Shown here piece by piece: positions 17,471-26,015 of a DNA stretch of 64,000 nt. The stretch comes from Streptomyces virginiae (GTDB taxonomy: Bacteria; Actinomycetota; Actinomycetes; Streptomycetales; Streptomycetaceae), in assembly GCF_000720455.1 (NCBI RefSeq), contig NZ_JOAK01000007.1:62001-126000 (forward strand), read 5' to 3'. Each line of letters starts with the position of its first letter. The stretch's first letter is position 1. A program made the translations under genes and the position numbers. The notes below the pieces were generated by a model. That model saw only the letters and a program-made list of their open reading frames with translations, was not told the origin of the DNA and ran no database searches.

Positions 17471-18220
17471 ATGCGCGCCGCTCTGCCCACCGTCCCCTCC
17501 CTGCATTCGGAATGGATCAAGATACGGTCCCTGCGCGGCACCCTCGGAGGGCTGATAGCCGTCCTCGCCGCCACCGCGGGCATCCAGGCGCTCACGGCCG
17601 CAGCGATCGGCCAGGCCGAGGAGGGCAGCATGGGTTCCGATCCGCTCTTCGCCGCCTACTACGGCATCTCCTTCGGGCAGATCGCCGCCATGGTCTTCGG
17701 CGCCGGCGCCGTGTCCAGCGAGTTCCACAACGGCGCTCTGCGCACCTCCCTGGCGGCCGTGCCGAACCGCACCCGCTTCTACCTGTCGAAGATCGCGACG
17801 GTGGGCGTCCTGGCCCTGCTGACGGGTCAGGTCACCGGGCTGGCCACGTTCGTGGCGGGGCAGGCGTTCATGGGCCAGTACGCCCTGGAGCTCGGCGACC
17901 CGGGTACCTACCGAGCCGTTGTCGGCAGCGGGCTCTACCTCACGCTGATGGCATTGTTCGCGGCCGGGCTGACCGCCGTACTGCGCAGCGGGACGGTCGT
18001 GCTGAGCCTGCTCATACCCTTCGTCCTGCTGGTGTCCTTCGTCGTCGGCGAGGCTGCGGGGGGCGCGGCCCAGTTCCTGCCGGACCGCGCGGGGCAGTTG
18101 GTCGTGCACTCCCGGATGGAGGGCGACCTCGGCCCATGGACCGGTCTCGGCGTGATGGCCCTGTGGGCGGGTGCCGCCGTGCTCGGCGGCTGGCTGGCGG
18201 TGCGCCGCAGGGACGCGTGA
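17471..18220 (+). CDS. ABC-2 type exporter permease
   Basis: A 249-residue integral membrane protein with about six hydrophobic segments, including GGLIAVLAATAGIQALTAAA, GQIAAMVFGAGAVSSE and VLSLLIPFVLLVSFVVGEAA. The EFHNGALRTSLAAVPNR segment between helices 2 and 3 is typical of ABC-2 permeases paired with drug-export ATPases. ATG 17471 is preceded by AGGAGGC at 17458-17464. It works with the ATPase just upstream. The next gene starts 40 bases downstream and may be cotranscribed. Confidence 0.9.
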   Translation: MRAALPTVPSLHSEWIKIRSLRGTLGGLIAVLAATAGIQALTAAAIGQAEEGSMGSDPLFAAYYGISFGQIAAMVFGAGAVSSEFHNGALRTSLAAVPNRTRFYLSKIATVGVLALLTGQVTGLATFVAGQAFMGQYALELGDPGTYRAVVGSGLYLTLMALFAAGLTAVLRSGTVVLSLLIPFVLLVSFVVGEAAGGAAQFLPDRAGQLVVHSRMEGDLGPWTGLGVMALWAGAAVLGGWLAVRRRDA

Positions 18221-18260
18221 CGCCAGGCCAGTTGTCAGTGCCGCTCGGGATACTGACGGC

Positions 18261-18698
18261 ATGACCACGGCAGAGCACCTCGACACGATCGACCGGCTCC
18301 TGACGCAGGAGTTCCCCCGGGAGCCGGTCCGCACCGTCGACAGCAGCAGCGGTCCGGGATTCCACCTGGTGCAGCTCTCCCGGACACCGCCCTTCTGGGA
18401 CGACGACGGCTCGGGCCGCATCGAGGCCGCCGACCAGATCAGCGCAGAGTACGGGGCGCTCACCCAGGCCGTGACCGACCGGTGGGGAGACCCGCAGATC
18501 TTCAGCCTGGGGACGTTGAGGGACCGCGTGTTCGAGGGGGAGGAGATACCGCAGCCATGGACCGATCTGAGCGCCGCCACCGACCACGTCCACCTCTGGC
18601 GGTCCGCAGAGCGCTGGCTGGTGGCCTGTGTGACACAGCACGACCCCGAAGACCCGTACCTGTTGACGGCAGCGGTCACCGTCGTCGACCCGCCGTAG
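18261..18698 (+). CDS. Hypothetical protein, 145 aa
   Basis: I do not recognise a family. The 145-residue product is acidic, with no signal peptide or membrane segment, and is rich in Trp near its middle (PPFWDDDGSG, DRWGDP, PQPWTDLS, VHLWRSAERWLVACV). The pattern of alternating hydrophobic strands at the end (WLVACVTQHD, LLTAAVTVVDPP) suggests a small alpha/beta fold. It lies 40 bases after the ABC permease and 12 bases before the next small gene on the same strand, so the two small genes look like a pair. Codon use matches the neighbours. Confidence 0.75.
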   Translation: MTTAEHLDTIDRLLTQEFPREPVRTVDSSSGPGFHLVQLSRTPPFWDDDGSGRIEAADQISAEYGALTQAVTDRWGDPQIFSLGTLRDRVFEGEEIPQPWTDLSAATDHVHLWRSAERWLVACVTQHDPEDPYLLTAAVTVVDPP

Positions 18699-18710
18699 GA
18701 GGCCCGCGCG

Positions 18711-19187
18711 ATGAGTGATGTCCATGAGCTGACGGTCGCCGTCGACCTGCGGGATGAGATAACCGCGGGGGAGCTCGCCGAGCTGCGCTGGCATCTGGGG
18801 ATCGGGGGGCGGCCGGAGCGCTTGTCCGTCGTCACCCGGTTCCCGGTCGTGGTGTGGGACGAGGAGGGGGACCCGGTGATCGAGGAGGATCCCCGTCCGC
18901 TGCTGGCAGGGCGGGGGGCCGCGGCGCGGGTGGGGGGCGCGCTCTGTTCGGCGTTGGAGAGCCGGGCGGACCTGCCGCGGAGGGGCTGGGCGCTGACGTC
19001 CCGACAGGAGATCCACCCGGACGAGTTCGAGAAGGTCGGCGAGCTGCTCGGCTGGCTGGCCGCGCGGGCTCACGAGACGCACCGGCGGGGGGACGGTGCG
19101 GTCGGGGTCGGATTCTTGAGGTTCCACGAAGCCGACGTCCCGGAGGTGCTGACGGTCGAGGGCGGCCAGGTCGGATGGCCGGGGTGA
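18711..19187 (+). CDS. Hypothetical protein, 158 aa
   Basis: An unrecognised 158-residue soluble protein. It begins MSDVHELTVAVDLRDEITAG and contains an RWHLGIGG segment and EIHPDEFEKVGELLGWLA near the C-terminus. A GGCCC-flanked AGGAGG-like site precedes its ATG. It follows the 145-aa gene by 12 bases on the same strand, so they are probably cotranscribed. It is convergent with mug, leaving only 18 bases between the two stops. No function is proposed. Confidence 0.72.
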   Translation: MSDVHELTVAVDLRDEITAGELAELRWHLGIGGRPERLSVVTRFPVVVWDEEGDPVIEEDPRPLLAGRGAAARVGGALCSALESRADLPRRGWALTSRQEIHPDEFEKVGELLGWLAARAHETHRRGDGAVGVGFLRFHEADVPEVLTVEGGQVGWPG

Positions 19188-19205
19188 ACCTGACTCCCGT
19201 GGCCG

Positions 19206-19748
19206 TCAGTCGGGGGGAGTCGCGGCCTCGCGGAGGCGGGCGTACTCCTGGGCCATTGTCTCGGCGGTCCAGTGGGCGTTGAGCCCGCTGGGATTGGGGA
19301 GGGCCCAGATGCGGGTGGAGCCGATGGTGCGCTCCTGGGGGCCGATCTGCGCCTTCCTCTCGCCGAAGGCCGTGCGGTAGGCCGTGACGCCGACCACGGC
19401 CAGCCATTGGGGGCGCAGCAGTTCCACCTTGGCCGTCAGGATGCGGCCGCCCTCGCGGAACTCCTCGGCGCTCAGCTCGTCGGCCCGGGCCGTGGCGCGG
19501 GCCACGACGTTGGTGATGCCGAGGCGGTAGGTCAGGAGTTCCTCCTGCTCCGCGGGGGCCAGCCGGCGCGGGGTGAAGCCCGAGAGGTGCAGGACCGGCC
19601 AGAAGCGGTTGCCGGGGCGGGCGAAGTGGTGGCCCGTAGCGGCGGAGAGGAGACCGGGGTTGATGCCGCAGAACAGCACACGCAGACCGCCCGCGACCAC
19701 GTCCGGGAGGACGCGGTCGCGGGCGGCGGCCAGCTCTTCGGGGGTCAG
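19206..19748 (-). CDS. mug: Mismatch-specific uracil/thymine DNA glycosylase (Mug), probable CTG start
   Basis: A Mug/TDG-type glycosylase that removes U or T from G mismatches. FCGINPGLLSAATGHHFARP carries the catalytic-site motif GINP and the substrate-binding region, and ALPNPSGLNAHW is the second family motif. No ATG, GTG or TTG lies at the position where relatives start (MTPEEL...): the codon there is CTG at 19748-19746, giving LTPEELAAARDR. That CTG overlaps the purB stop as CTGA, the same geometry as an ATGA coupling. The fallback start is GTG at 19700, which loses 16 residues but keeps the core. Cotranscribed with purB. Confidence 0.87.
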   Translation of the reverse strand: MTPEELAAARDRVLPDVVAGGLRVLFCGINPGLLSAATGHHFARPGNRFWPVLHLSGFTPRRLAPAEQEELLTYRLGITNVVARATARADELSAEEFREGGRILTAKVELLRPQWLAVVGVTAYRTAFGERKAQIGPQERTIGSTRIWALPNPSGLNAHWTAETMAQEYARLREAATPPD

Positions 19749-21178
19749 AGGATCGACCCCGGCGCGTATCCGGCGGCCTCCGGGTGCTGCTTGGCGATCG
19801 CCTCGATGCGGGAGACCACCGTCGCGACCTGGTCGCCCGCGGCGCCGGTGAAGGACAGCTTGTCCGCCATCAGCGCGTCGAGCTGGGCCCGGTCCAGCGG
19901 CATCCGCTCGTCGGCGGCCAGCTTGTCCAGCAGCTCGTTGCGCTCGGCGCCCTGCTCGCGCATGGCGAGCGCGGAGGCGACCGCGTGCTCCTTGATGACC
20001 TCGTGGGCGGCCTCGCGGCCCACGCCGGCCCGCACCGCGCCCATCAGGACCTTGGTGGTCGCGAGGAAGGGGAGGTAGCGGTCCAGCTCGCGGGCGACGA
20101 CCGCGGGGAACGCGCCGAACTCGTCCAGGACCGTCAGGAAGGTCTCCAGCAGGCCGTCGAAGGCGAAGAAGGCGTCCGGCAGGGCCACGCGGCGGACCAC
20201 GGAGCAGGAGACGTCGCCCTCGTTCCACTGGTCGCCGGCCAGCTCGCCGGTCATCGAGGCGTAACCCCGCAGGATGACCATCAGGCCGTTCACGCGCTCG
20301 CAGGAGCGGGTGTTCATCTTGTGGGGCATCGCGGAGGAGCCGACCTGGCCGGGCTTGAAGCCCTCGGTGACCAGCTCGTGGCCGGCCATCAGGCGGATCG
20401 TCTTGGCGATCGAGGACGGGGCGGCGGCCAGCTGGACCAGCGCGGTGACCACGTCGTAGTCGAGCGAGCGCGGGTAGACCTGGCCGACCGAGGTGAAGGC
20501 GTGCGCGAAGCCGAGGTGGGTCGCGATCCGCTGCTCCAGGTCGGCCAGCTTGGCGGTGTCGCCGCCGAGCAGGTCGAGCATGTCCTGGGCGGTGCCGACG
20601 GGGCCCTTGATGCCGCGCAGCGGGTAGCGGTCGAGGAGGTTCTCCAGGCGGTCGTAGGCCACCAGCAGCTCGTCGGCCGCGGTGGCGAAGCGCTTGCCCA
20701 GGGTGGTCGCCTGCGCGGCCACGTTGTGGGAGCGGCCGGCCATGACCAGCTCGGCGTGCTCGCCGGCCAGCTTGCCGAGGCGGGCGAGAACGGCGACCGT
20801 ACGGTCGCGGGCCAGCTCCAGCGAGAGGCGGATCTGGAGCTGCTCGACGTTCTCGGTCAGGTCGCGTGAGGTCATGCCCTTGTGGACGTGCTCGTGGCCG
20901 GCGAGGTCGTTGAACTCCTCGATGCGGGCCTTCACGTCGTGGCGGGTGACCTTCTCGCGCTCGGCGATGGAGGCGAGGTCGACCGTCTCCAGGACGCGCT
21001 CGTAGTCGGCGAGGGCCGCGTCCGGGACCTCGATACCGAGGTCCTTCTGGGCGCGCAGCACGGCGAGCCACAGCCGCCGCTCCAGCGTCACCTTGTACTC
21101 GGGGGACCACAGGACGGCGAGCTCCGCGGAGGCGTAGCGGCCGGCCAGGACATTGGGGATGCGGGGCTTGGCAGTCAC
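19745..21178 (-). CDS. purB: Adenylosuccinate lyase
   Basis: A 477-residue fumarase/aspartase-superfamily enzyme that acts twice in purine synthesis: it releases fumarate from SAICAR and from adenylosuccinate. The superfamily signature is GSSAMPHKMNTRSCERVNGL, and the catalytic His region is GRSHNVAAQATTLGKR. Length and the GMTSRDLTENVEQ segment fit bacterial PurB. The start is GTG 21178 (MTAKPRIPNVLAGRYAS). There is no Shine-Dalgarno; a perfect TAGAAT lies 8 bases upstream, so the transcript is probably leaderless. The stop overlaps the probable CTG start of mug. Confidence 0.95.
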   Translation of the reverse strand: MTAKPRIPNVLAGRYASAELAVLWSPEYKVTLERRLWLAVLRAQKDLGIEVPDAALADYERVLETVDLASIAEREKVTRHDVKARIEEFNDLAGHEHVHKGMTSRDLTENVEQLQIRLSLELARDRTVAVLARLGKLAGEHAELVMAGRSHNVAAQATTLGKRFATAADELLVAYDRLENLLDRYPLRGIKGPVGTAQDMLDLLGGDTAKLADLEQRIATHLGFAHAFTSVGQVYPRSLDYDVVTALVQLAAAPSSIAKTIRLMAGHELVTEGFKPGQVGSSAMPHKMNTRSCERVNGLMVILRGYASMTGELAGDQWNEGDVSCSVVRRVALPDAFFAFDGLLETFLTVLDEFGAFPAVVARELDRYLPFLATTKVLMGAVRAGVGREAAHEVIKEHAVASALAMREQGAERNELLDKLAADERMPLDRAQLDALMADKLSFTGAAGDQVATVVSRIEAIAKQHPEAAGYAPGSIL

Positions 21179-21186
21179 GTGTAGGG

Positions 21187-21215
21187 ATTCTACTTGGGCC
21201 GCCGCTGTGTGTTTA
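21187..21215 (-). promoter_or_regulatory. purB promoter giving a leaderless mRNA
   Basis: On the minus strand, TAAACA (21215-21210) and TAGAAT (21192-21187) are separated by 17 bases. The -10 ends 8 bases before the GTG start, so transcription should begin at or within a base or two of the start codon. No ribosome site is present between them. Confidence 0.6.
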
Positions 21216-21249
21216 CGCAGGTCGGGCGACCGCTCGTGATTGTGCCTTG

Positions 21250-22032
21250 CTACGAGAGCGGCGCGTCCCCGTACGGCTGCAGTTCGGGGCGCTTGGCCGG
21301 GCGGCCGTCCCCGGAGGATCGGCCCGTCAGGCGGCGCCCGATCCACGGGAGCAGGTGCTGCCGGGCGAAGCTCAGGTCCTGCGACCGTCGCGCCGTCCAG
21401 CCGGGCGGCTCGGCGACGGGCAGTTCGGTACGCCAGTCCAGCTCGGAGGGCAGGCCCAGGGTCTGCCAGACCGCCTCCGCCACCCGGCGGTGGCCGTCGG
21501 GGGTCAGGTGCAGCCGGTCGACGTCCCACATCCGGGGGTCCGCGAGGACGGGAGCGCCGTAGAGGTCCACCACCAGGGCGCCGTGCTTGGCGGCGAGCTC
21601 GTCGATGGTGGCGAACAGCTGCTCCATGCGGGGACGGAAGCGTTCCATCACCGGCCCGTTGCGCCCCGGGGAGCGCATCAGGACGAGCTTCTTGCAGGAG
21701 GGTGCGAGGAGCTCCACCGACGCCTCCAGATGGTCACGGACCCGGCCCATGTCCACCTTGGGGCGCAGCGCGTCGTTCAGCCCGCCCACCAGGGTCACCA
21801 CGTCGGCGCCCATCGCGGCCGCCACGGGGACCTGGTCCTGCGCGATCTGTCCGATGAGCTTTCCGCGGACCGCGAGGTTCGCGTAGCGGAAGTCCGGCTC
21901 GCGCGCCGCGAGACGGGCGGCCAGCAGGTCGGCCCAGCCGCGGTAGGAGCCGTCGGGCAGGAGGTCGGACATTCCCTCGGTGAAGGAGTCGCCGACCGCG
22001 ACGAAACTGGTGTAAGACGCATTCATCTCCAT
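21250..22032 (-). CDS. SGNH/GDSL hydrolase family protein
   Basis: A 260-residue SGNH hydrolase. The four blocks are visible: block I VAVGDSFTEGMSD (nucleophile Ser), block II ANLAVRGKLIGQ (Gly), block III VTLVGGLNDALRP (Asn) and block V DRLHLTPDGHRR (Asp/His). Members are esterases or lipases acting on acyl or acetyl esters; the substrate is unknown. There is no signal peptide, which points to a cytoplasmic enzyme. The start is ATG 22032; an in-frame ATG at 22026 is nearly as good. It stands alone between purB and the CBS membrane protein genes, all on the minus strand. Confidence 0.88.
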   Translation of the reverse strand: MEMNASYTSFVAVGDSFTEGMSDLLPDGSYRGWADLLAARLAAREPDFRYANLAVRGKLIGQIAQDQVPVAAAMGADVVTLVGGLNDALRPKVDMGRVRDHLEASVELLAPSCKKLVLMRSPGRNGPVMERFRPRMEQLFATIDELAAKHGALVVDLYGAPVLADPRMWDVDRLHLTPDGHRRVAEAVWQTLGLPSELDWRTELPVAEPPGWTARRSQDLSFARQHLLPWIGRRLTGRSSGDGRPAKRPELQPYGDAPLS

Positions 22033-22099
22033 GGCGGAGTGATGTTACCGCGCGGTACCCCGACCCTGCCCGCAAGGCCGGGGCACCGCGCCCCGGGCA

Positions 22100-23125
22100 C
22101 TACGCGGAGGCCGGCCTTCCGAACAGCTCCCGCAGCACGTCCTCCATCGTCACCAGGCCCGTCATGGCGCCCTCCGCCCCCAGGACCGCCGCCAGGTGGG
22201 TGCGGCTGCGCCGCATCGCGGTCAGCACGTCGTCCAGCGGGGTCTCCGCCCGCACCTGTGCGATGGGGCGCAGCGCCGACGCCGGGAAGGGCTCGTCGCG
22301 CGACTCCCCGTCCGCGTCCAGGGCGTCCTTCACGTGCAGGTAGCCCAGGATCCCCTGCTGCGCGTCGACCACGGGGAAGCGGGAGTACCCGCTCTCGGCC
22401 GACAACCGCTCCAGCCCGGCCGGGGTGATGCCCTCGCGGGCCGAGATCACCCGTTCCGCCGGCAGCACCACGTCGGTCACGGGCCGCCGGCCCAGTTCCA
22501 GGGCGTCGTGCAGGCGCTCGCTCGCCCGGTCGTCGAGGAGCCCCGCGTCACTGGAGTCCTTCACCATCCGGGCCAGCTCGTCGTCCGAGAACGTCGCCGC
22601 GACCTCGTCCTTGACCTCCACCCGCAGCAGCCGCAGCAGGGCGTTGGCGAAGGCGTTGATCGCGAAGATCACCGGCCGCAGCGCCCGGGTGAGGGTCACC
22701 AGCGGCGGCCCCAGCGCCAGCGCCGTGCGCACCGGCTCGGACAGCGCCACGTTCTTCGGCAGCATCTCGCCGAAGAGCATGTGCAGGTACGTCGCCAGCG
22801 CCAGCGCCACCACGAAGGAGATGGCGTGGGTCAGCCCGGACGGAACCCCGACCAGGTCGAAGAGCGGCGTCAGCAGATGCGCGATGGCCGGCTCGGCCAC
22901 CACGCCCAGCACCAGCGTGCACAGGGTGATGCCGAGCTGCGCCGCCGCCATCAGCGCCGACACGTGCTCCAGCCCCCACAGGACGGCGCGGGCCCGCCGG
23001 TCGCCCTGCTCGGCGTACGGCTCGATCTGGCTGCGCCGGACCGAGATCAGCGCGAACTCCGCGCCGACGAAGAAGGCGTTCACGACCAGGGTCGCCAGGC
23101 CGATCAACAGCTGGATCACGGTCAT
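22100..23125 (-). CDS. CNNM/CorC-type membrane protein with CBS domains
   Basis: A 341-residue protein of the hemolysin-III-unrelated HlyC/CorC (DUF21-CBS) family. Residues 1-180 hold the DUF21 membrane domain (FVGAEFALISVRRSQIE, AAAQLGITLCTLVLGVVAEP, YLHMLFGEMLPKNVAL). Residues about 200-330 hold two CBS motifs (SGYSRFPVVDAQQGILGYLH, then MTGLVTMEDVLREL). It lacks the C-terminal CorC_HlyC domain found in its neighbour. Relatives are linked to Mg/Co efflux or membrane ion homeostasis. Its ATG overlaps the stop of the upstream paralogue by 4 bases, so the two are probably made together. Confidence 0.88.
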   Translation of the reverse strand: MTVIQLLIGLATLVVNAFFVGAEFALISVRRSQIEPYAEQGDRRARAVLWGLEHVSALMAAAQLGITLCTLVLGVVAEPAIAHLLTPLFDLVGVPSGLTHAISFVVALALATYLHMLFGEMLPKNVALSEPVRTALALGPPLVTLTRALRPVIFAINAFANALLRLLRVEVKDEVAATFSDDELARMVKDSSDAGLLDDRASERLHDALELGRRPVTDVVLPAERVISAREGITPAGLERLSAESGYSRFPVVDAQQGILGYLHVKDALDADGESRDEPFPASALRPIAQVRAETPLDDVLTAMRRSRTHLAAVLGAEGAMTGLVTMEDVLRELFGRPASA

Positions 23126-24456
23126 CGCGCGTCCTCCGTCCCGTCGGTGGACCCCACGGGCGCGTGCAGCAGCACCCGCGCCGCCCGGCGCCCGATGTCG
23201 TCCACCACGTCCAGGCGCCAGCCGTCCATCTCAAGGCTGTCGCCGACGGCCGGGATCCGGCCCAGCTCGGTCGCTATCAGGCCGGCCAGGGTCTCGTACG
23301 GGCCGTCCGGCACCCGCAGCCCGATCCGCCGGAGCTGGTCGGTGCGCGCGGCGCCGTCGGCTGAGTAGAGCTGCCGTCCGGAGTCGTCCGTACCGGCCGG
23401 GGCGAGGTCGGGGGTCTCGTGCGGGTCGTGCTCGTCGCGCACCTCGCCGACGACCTCCTCGACGATGTCCTCCAGGGTGGCCACACCGGCCGTGCCGCCG
23501 TACTCGTCGATGACCACGGCCATGGTCTGCTTGCCGGACAGCCGGTCCAGCAGCCGGTCCACGGTCAGCGACTCCGGTACGAGGAGGGGCTCGCGCAGGA
23601 GCTGCGACACCGGACGGCGGCGCCGCTCCTCGGCGGGCAGCGCCAGCACGTCCTTGATGTGGACGGTGCCGACGACGGTGTCGAGGCTTCCGCGGTAGAC
23701 GGGGAAGCGGGACAGGCCGGTGGCCATCGTCGCGTTCGCCACGTCCTCGGCGGTGGTCTGCACGTCGAGGGCGGTGACCTGGACGCGCGGGGTCATCACG
23801 TTCTCCGCGGTCAGGTCGGCCAGGTTCAGGGTCCGGACGAACAGCTCGGCCGTGTCCTTCTCCAGGGCGCCCTGCTTGGCGGAGTGCCGGGCCAGGGCCA
23901 CCAGCTCCTGCGGGGTGCGCGCGGAGGCCAGCTCCTCGGTCGGCTCCATCCCGAAGCGGCGCACCAGGTGGTTCGCGGTGGTGTTGAGGTGGCTGATCAG
24001 CGGCTTGAAGGCACGGCTGAAGACCCGCTGGAAGGTCGCCACCCGCTTGGCGATCGCCAGCGGGGAGGAGATCGCCCAGTTCTTCGGGACCAGCTCGCCG
24101 ACGACCATCAGGACGACGGTGGACAGCACGGTCCCGAGGACCAGGGCGGTGGAGGACGCGACGCCCGCCGACAGGCCGATGGCTTCGAACGGCCCCTGGA
24201 GCAGGGCGGCGATCGACGGCTTGGAGATCATGCCGATGACCAGGCCGGTCACGGTGATGCCGAGCTGGGCGCCGGAGAGCTGGAAGGTGAGGGTGCGGAC
24301 GGCCGCCAGGGCGCTGTCGGCACCGCGCTCACCGCGCTCGGCGGCCCGCTCGAGCTCGCTGCGCTCGACGGTCGTGAGCGAGAACTCGGCCGCGACGAAG
24401 ACTCCACAGGCAAGGCAGAGGAGCAGTGCCACGACGAGCAGGAGGACCTCGGTCAT
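23122..24456 (-). CDS. HlyC/CorC family membrane protein with CBS pair and CorC domain
   Basis: A 444-residue full-length member: DUF21 membrane domain (residues 1-200, FVAAEFSLTTVERSELERAA, SGAQLGITVTGLVIGMIS, VVGELVPKNWAIS), a CBS pair (residues about 220-340, GLSRFPVYRGSLDTVVGTVH, IDEYGGTAGVATLEDIVEEV) and the C-terminal CorC_HlyC domain. It is the first gene of a two-gene operon with a shorter paralogue, suggesting a hetero-oligomeric transporter or regulator of divalent cations. ATG 24456 is preceded by GGAGGTGATCG, an excellent ribosome site. The 237-base gap upstream (24457-24693) shows nothing I can name. Confidence 0.9.
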   Translation of the reverse strand: MTEVLLLVVALLLCLACGVFVAAEFSLTTVERSELERAAERGERGADSALAAVRTLTFQLSGAQLGITVTGLVIGMISKPSIAALLQGPFEAIGLSAGVASSTALVLGTVLSTVVLMVVGELVPKNWAISSPLAIAKRVATFQRVFSRAFKPLISHLNTTANHLVRRFGMEPTEELASARTPQELVALARHSAKQGALEKDTAELFVRTLNLADLTAENVMTPRVQVTALDVQTTAEDVANATMATGLSRFPVYRGSLDTVVGTVHIKDVLALPAEERRRRPVSQLLREPLLVPESLTVDRLLDRLSGKQTMAVVIDEYGGTAGVATLEDIVEEVVGEVRDEHDPHETPDLAPAGTDDSGRQLYSADGAARTDQLRRIGLRVPDGPYETLAGLIATELGRIPAVGDSLEMDGWRLDVVDDIGRRAARVLLHAPVGSTDGTEDAR

Positions 24457-24693
24457 CGGTCGATCACCTCCGTCCCATGATCGGCCAGGAGGAGGGGGAT
24501 CGCGCGATGTCGCGGACGCGGCGGGCGCGAACGCGGACGTCGTGAGGCGGGATGTCGTGGACTGGGAGGCTCGCCCATGGGCGGACGCTCACACACCTTT
24601 CACTCAAGAGGGACTGTCACCACATGGTAAAGGACAAGCAAAGCGGGCGGATCATTCTTTTGGCGGAGCGCGGCCGGGTGATGGGATCGGGAC

Positions 24694-25137
24694 ATGAGCG
24701 ATCTTCATATCGGCCCCGCGTCGGCCGGTGATCTCCCCGCCGTACTGGACTTCTGGAAGACCGCCGCCGAGGGCACGAGTATCAGCGACGACCTCGCGGG
24801 CGTCGAGCGGCTCCACGAACGGGACCCGCGGGCGCTGCTGCTCGCGCGCCGCGACGGAGAGCTCGTCGGGACCGTGATCGCCGGCTTCGACGGCTGGCGC
24901 TGTCACCTCTACCGGCTCGCCGTGCACCCGGGGCACCGGCGGCGGGGGACAGGCACGGCGCTGCTGGCCGCCGCCGAGGAGCGGTTCGCGGCGCTGGGCG
25001 GGCGGCGGGCCGACGCGATGGTGCTCGACCGCAACGAGCGGGCGCACCCGGCGTGGGAGGCGGCCGGGTACGGGCCGCAGGAGCAGTGGACGCGGTGGGT
25101 CAAGCCGGTCGGCTCGCCGCCGGGGCCACGGTCCTGA
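24694..25137 (+). CDS. GNAT family N-acetyltransferase
   Basis: A 147-residue single-domain GNAT enzyme. The acetyl-CoA-binding motif A is visible as LYRLAVHPGHRRRGTGTALL near residues 70-90, with the following helix LAAAEERFAALGGRRADAMV and the closing segment ERAHPAWEAAGYGPQEQWTRW. The acceptor substrate cannot be told. It is the only plus-strand gene between the CBS operon and the bio genes, and a GC-rich repeated element follows its stop. Confidence 0.88.
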   Translation: MSDLHIGPASAGDLPAVLDFWKTAAEGTSISDDLAGVERLHERDPRALLLARRDGELVGTVIAGFDGWRCHLYRLAVHPGHRRRGTGTALLAAAEERFAALGGRRADAMVLDRNERAHPAWEAAGYGPQEQWTRWVKPVGSPPGPRS

Positions 25138-25149
25138 GGGGCGGGAGCC

Positions 25150-25240
25150 CCGGGCCCCGCGCCGCGATCGCCGGCGGGGCTCGGAAACCGGGGCTCCGCC
25201 CCGGACCCCGCGCCTCAAACGCCGGCGGGGCTGGGGGCGG
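25150..25240. repeat. GC-rich intergenic repeat, two adjacent copies
   Basis: The unit GGMCCCCGCGCC followed by a short variable part and CGCCGGCGGGGCT occurs at about 25152-25182 and again 50 bases later at 25202-25234. The second copy is preceded by GGGGCTCCGCCCC (25190-25202), itself a hairpin. A third copy is found at 44499-44545. The element fills the whole gap between the convergent GNAT and bioD genes. Confidence 0.75.
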
Positions 25241-25262
25241 CGGGGCTCCGGGGCTCCGGGGC

Positions 25263-26006
25263 TCAGGCGCCGATGGTCGTGAAGGCCGGAGGGGACCAGG
25301 TGGTCAGGAAGGACTCCGCCGACCAGGTGCCCGACAGGGGCGGCGCCAGCCAGGAGGGGGCCTCGGCGCGGAAGCGCTCCGGCGCAAGGGTGCCCGAGCC
25401 CTCCGGGACCGCGCCCAGCAGCGGCAGCTCCGAGGACTTCGGGAGGTCCGCCAGGTTGCAGCGGGCCGCCAGGTCCGGGGAGTGCGGCCAGCTGCCGACC
25501 ACCACTCCCAGCGGGGTCAGGCCCCGGGCCCGCAGGGCCTCCGCCGTGAGGGTCGTGGAGTTGAGCGTGCCCAGACCCGCCTGGGCGACGATCAGGGTCG
25601 GGGCGCCCAGCAGCCGTGCGGCGTCGGCCAGCGTGTGGCCCGACTCGTCGAACTGCACGAGCAGTCCGCCCGCACCCTCCACGAGGACCAGGTCGTGGTC
25701 CTCGGCCAGCCGCCGGGCGGCCTCGGCGATCTGCGCCGGGGCCAGCGTCGGCAGCCCCGCGCGCCGGGCGGCGGTGTCCGGTGCCAGGGGCTCCGGATAG
25801 CGGGCCAGTTCCATCGCCGTGACGGAGGGGCCGGCCAGCCGCACCACCTCCGCCGCGTCCCCCGGCTCCTGCGGGCCGACACCGGTCTGCGCCGGCTTGA
25901 GCACCGCCACCGAGCGGCCCGCGGCCACGGCCGCCGCCGCGACGGCCGAGGTGACCACGGTCTTGCCGATCTCCGTGCCCGTCCCGGACACGATCACTAC
26001 GGACAT
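25263..26006 (-). CDS. bioD: Dethiobiotin synthetase
   Basis: A 247-residue ATP-dependent carboxylase/cyclase that closes the ureido ring: 7,8-diaminopelargonate to dethiobiotin. The P-loop GTGTEIGKTVVTSA is at the start, followed by the substrate Lys in VLKPAQTG and the VEGAGGLLVQ motif. Length is slightly above the E. coli enzyme because of a C-terminal tail (TWSAESFLTTWSPPAFTTIG). It is the last gene of bioB-bioA-bioD, 9 bases after bioA. Confidence 0.94.
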   Translation of the reverse strand: MSVVIVSGTGTEIGKTVVTSAVAAAAVAAGRSVAVLKPAQTGVGPQEPGDAAEVVRLAGPSVTAMELARYPEPLAPDTAARRAGLPTLAPAQIAEAARRLAEDHDLVLVEGAGGLLVQFDESGHTLADAARLLGAPTLIVAQAGLGTLNSTTLTAEALRARGLTPLGVVVGSWPHSPDLAARCNLADLPKSSELPLLGAVPEGSGTLAPERFRAEAPSWLAPPLSGTWSAESFLTTWSPPAFTTIGA

Positions 26007-26015
26007 CTGGTCTTC

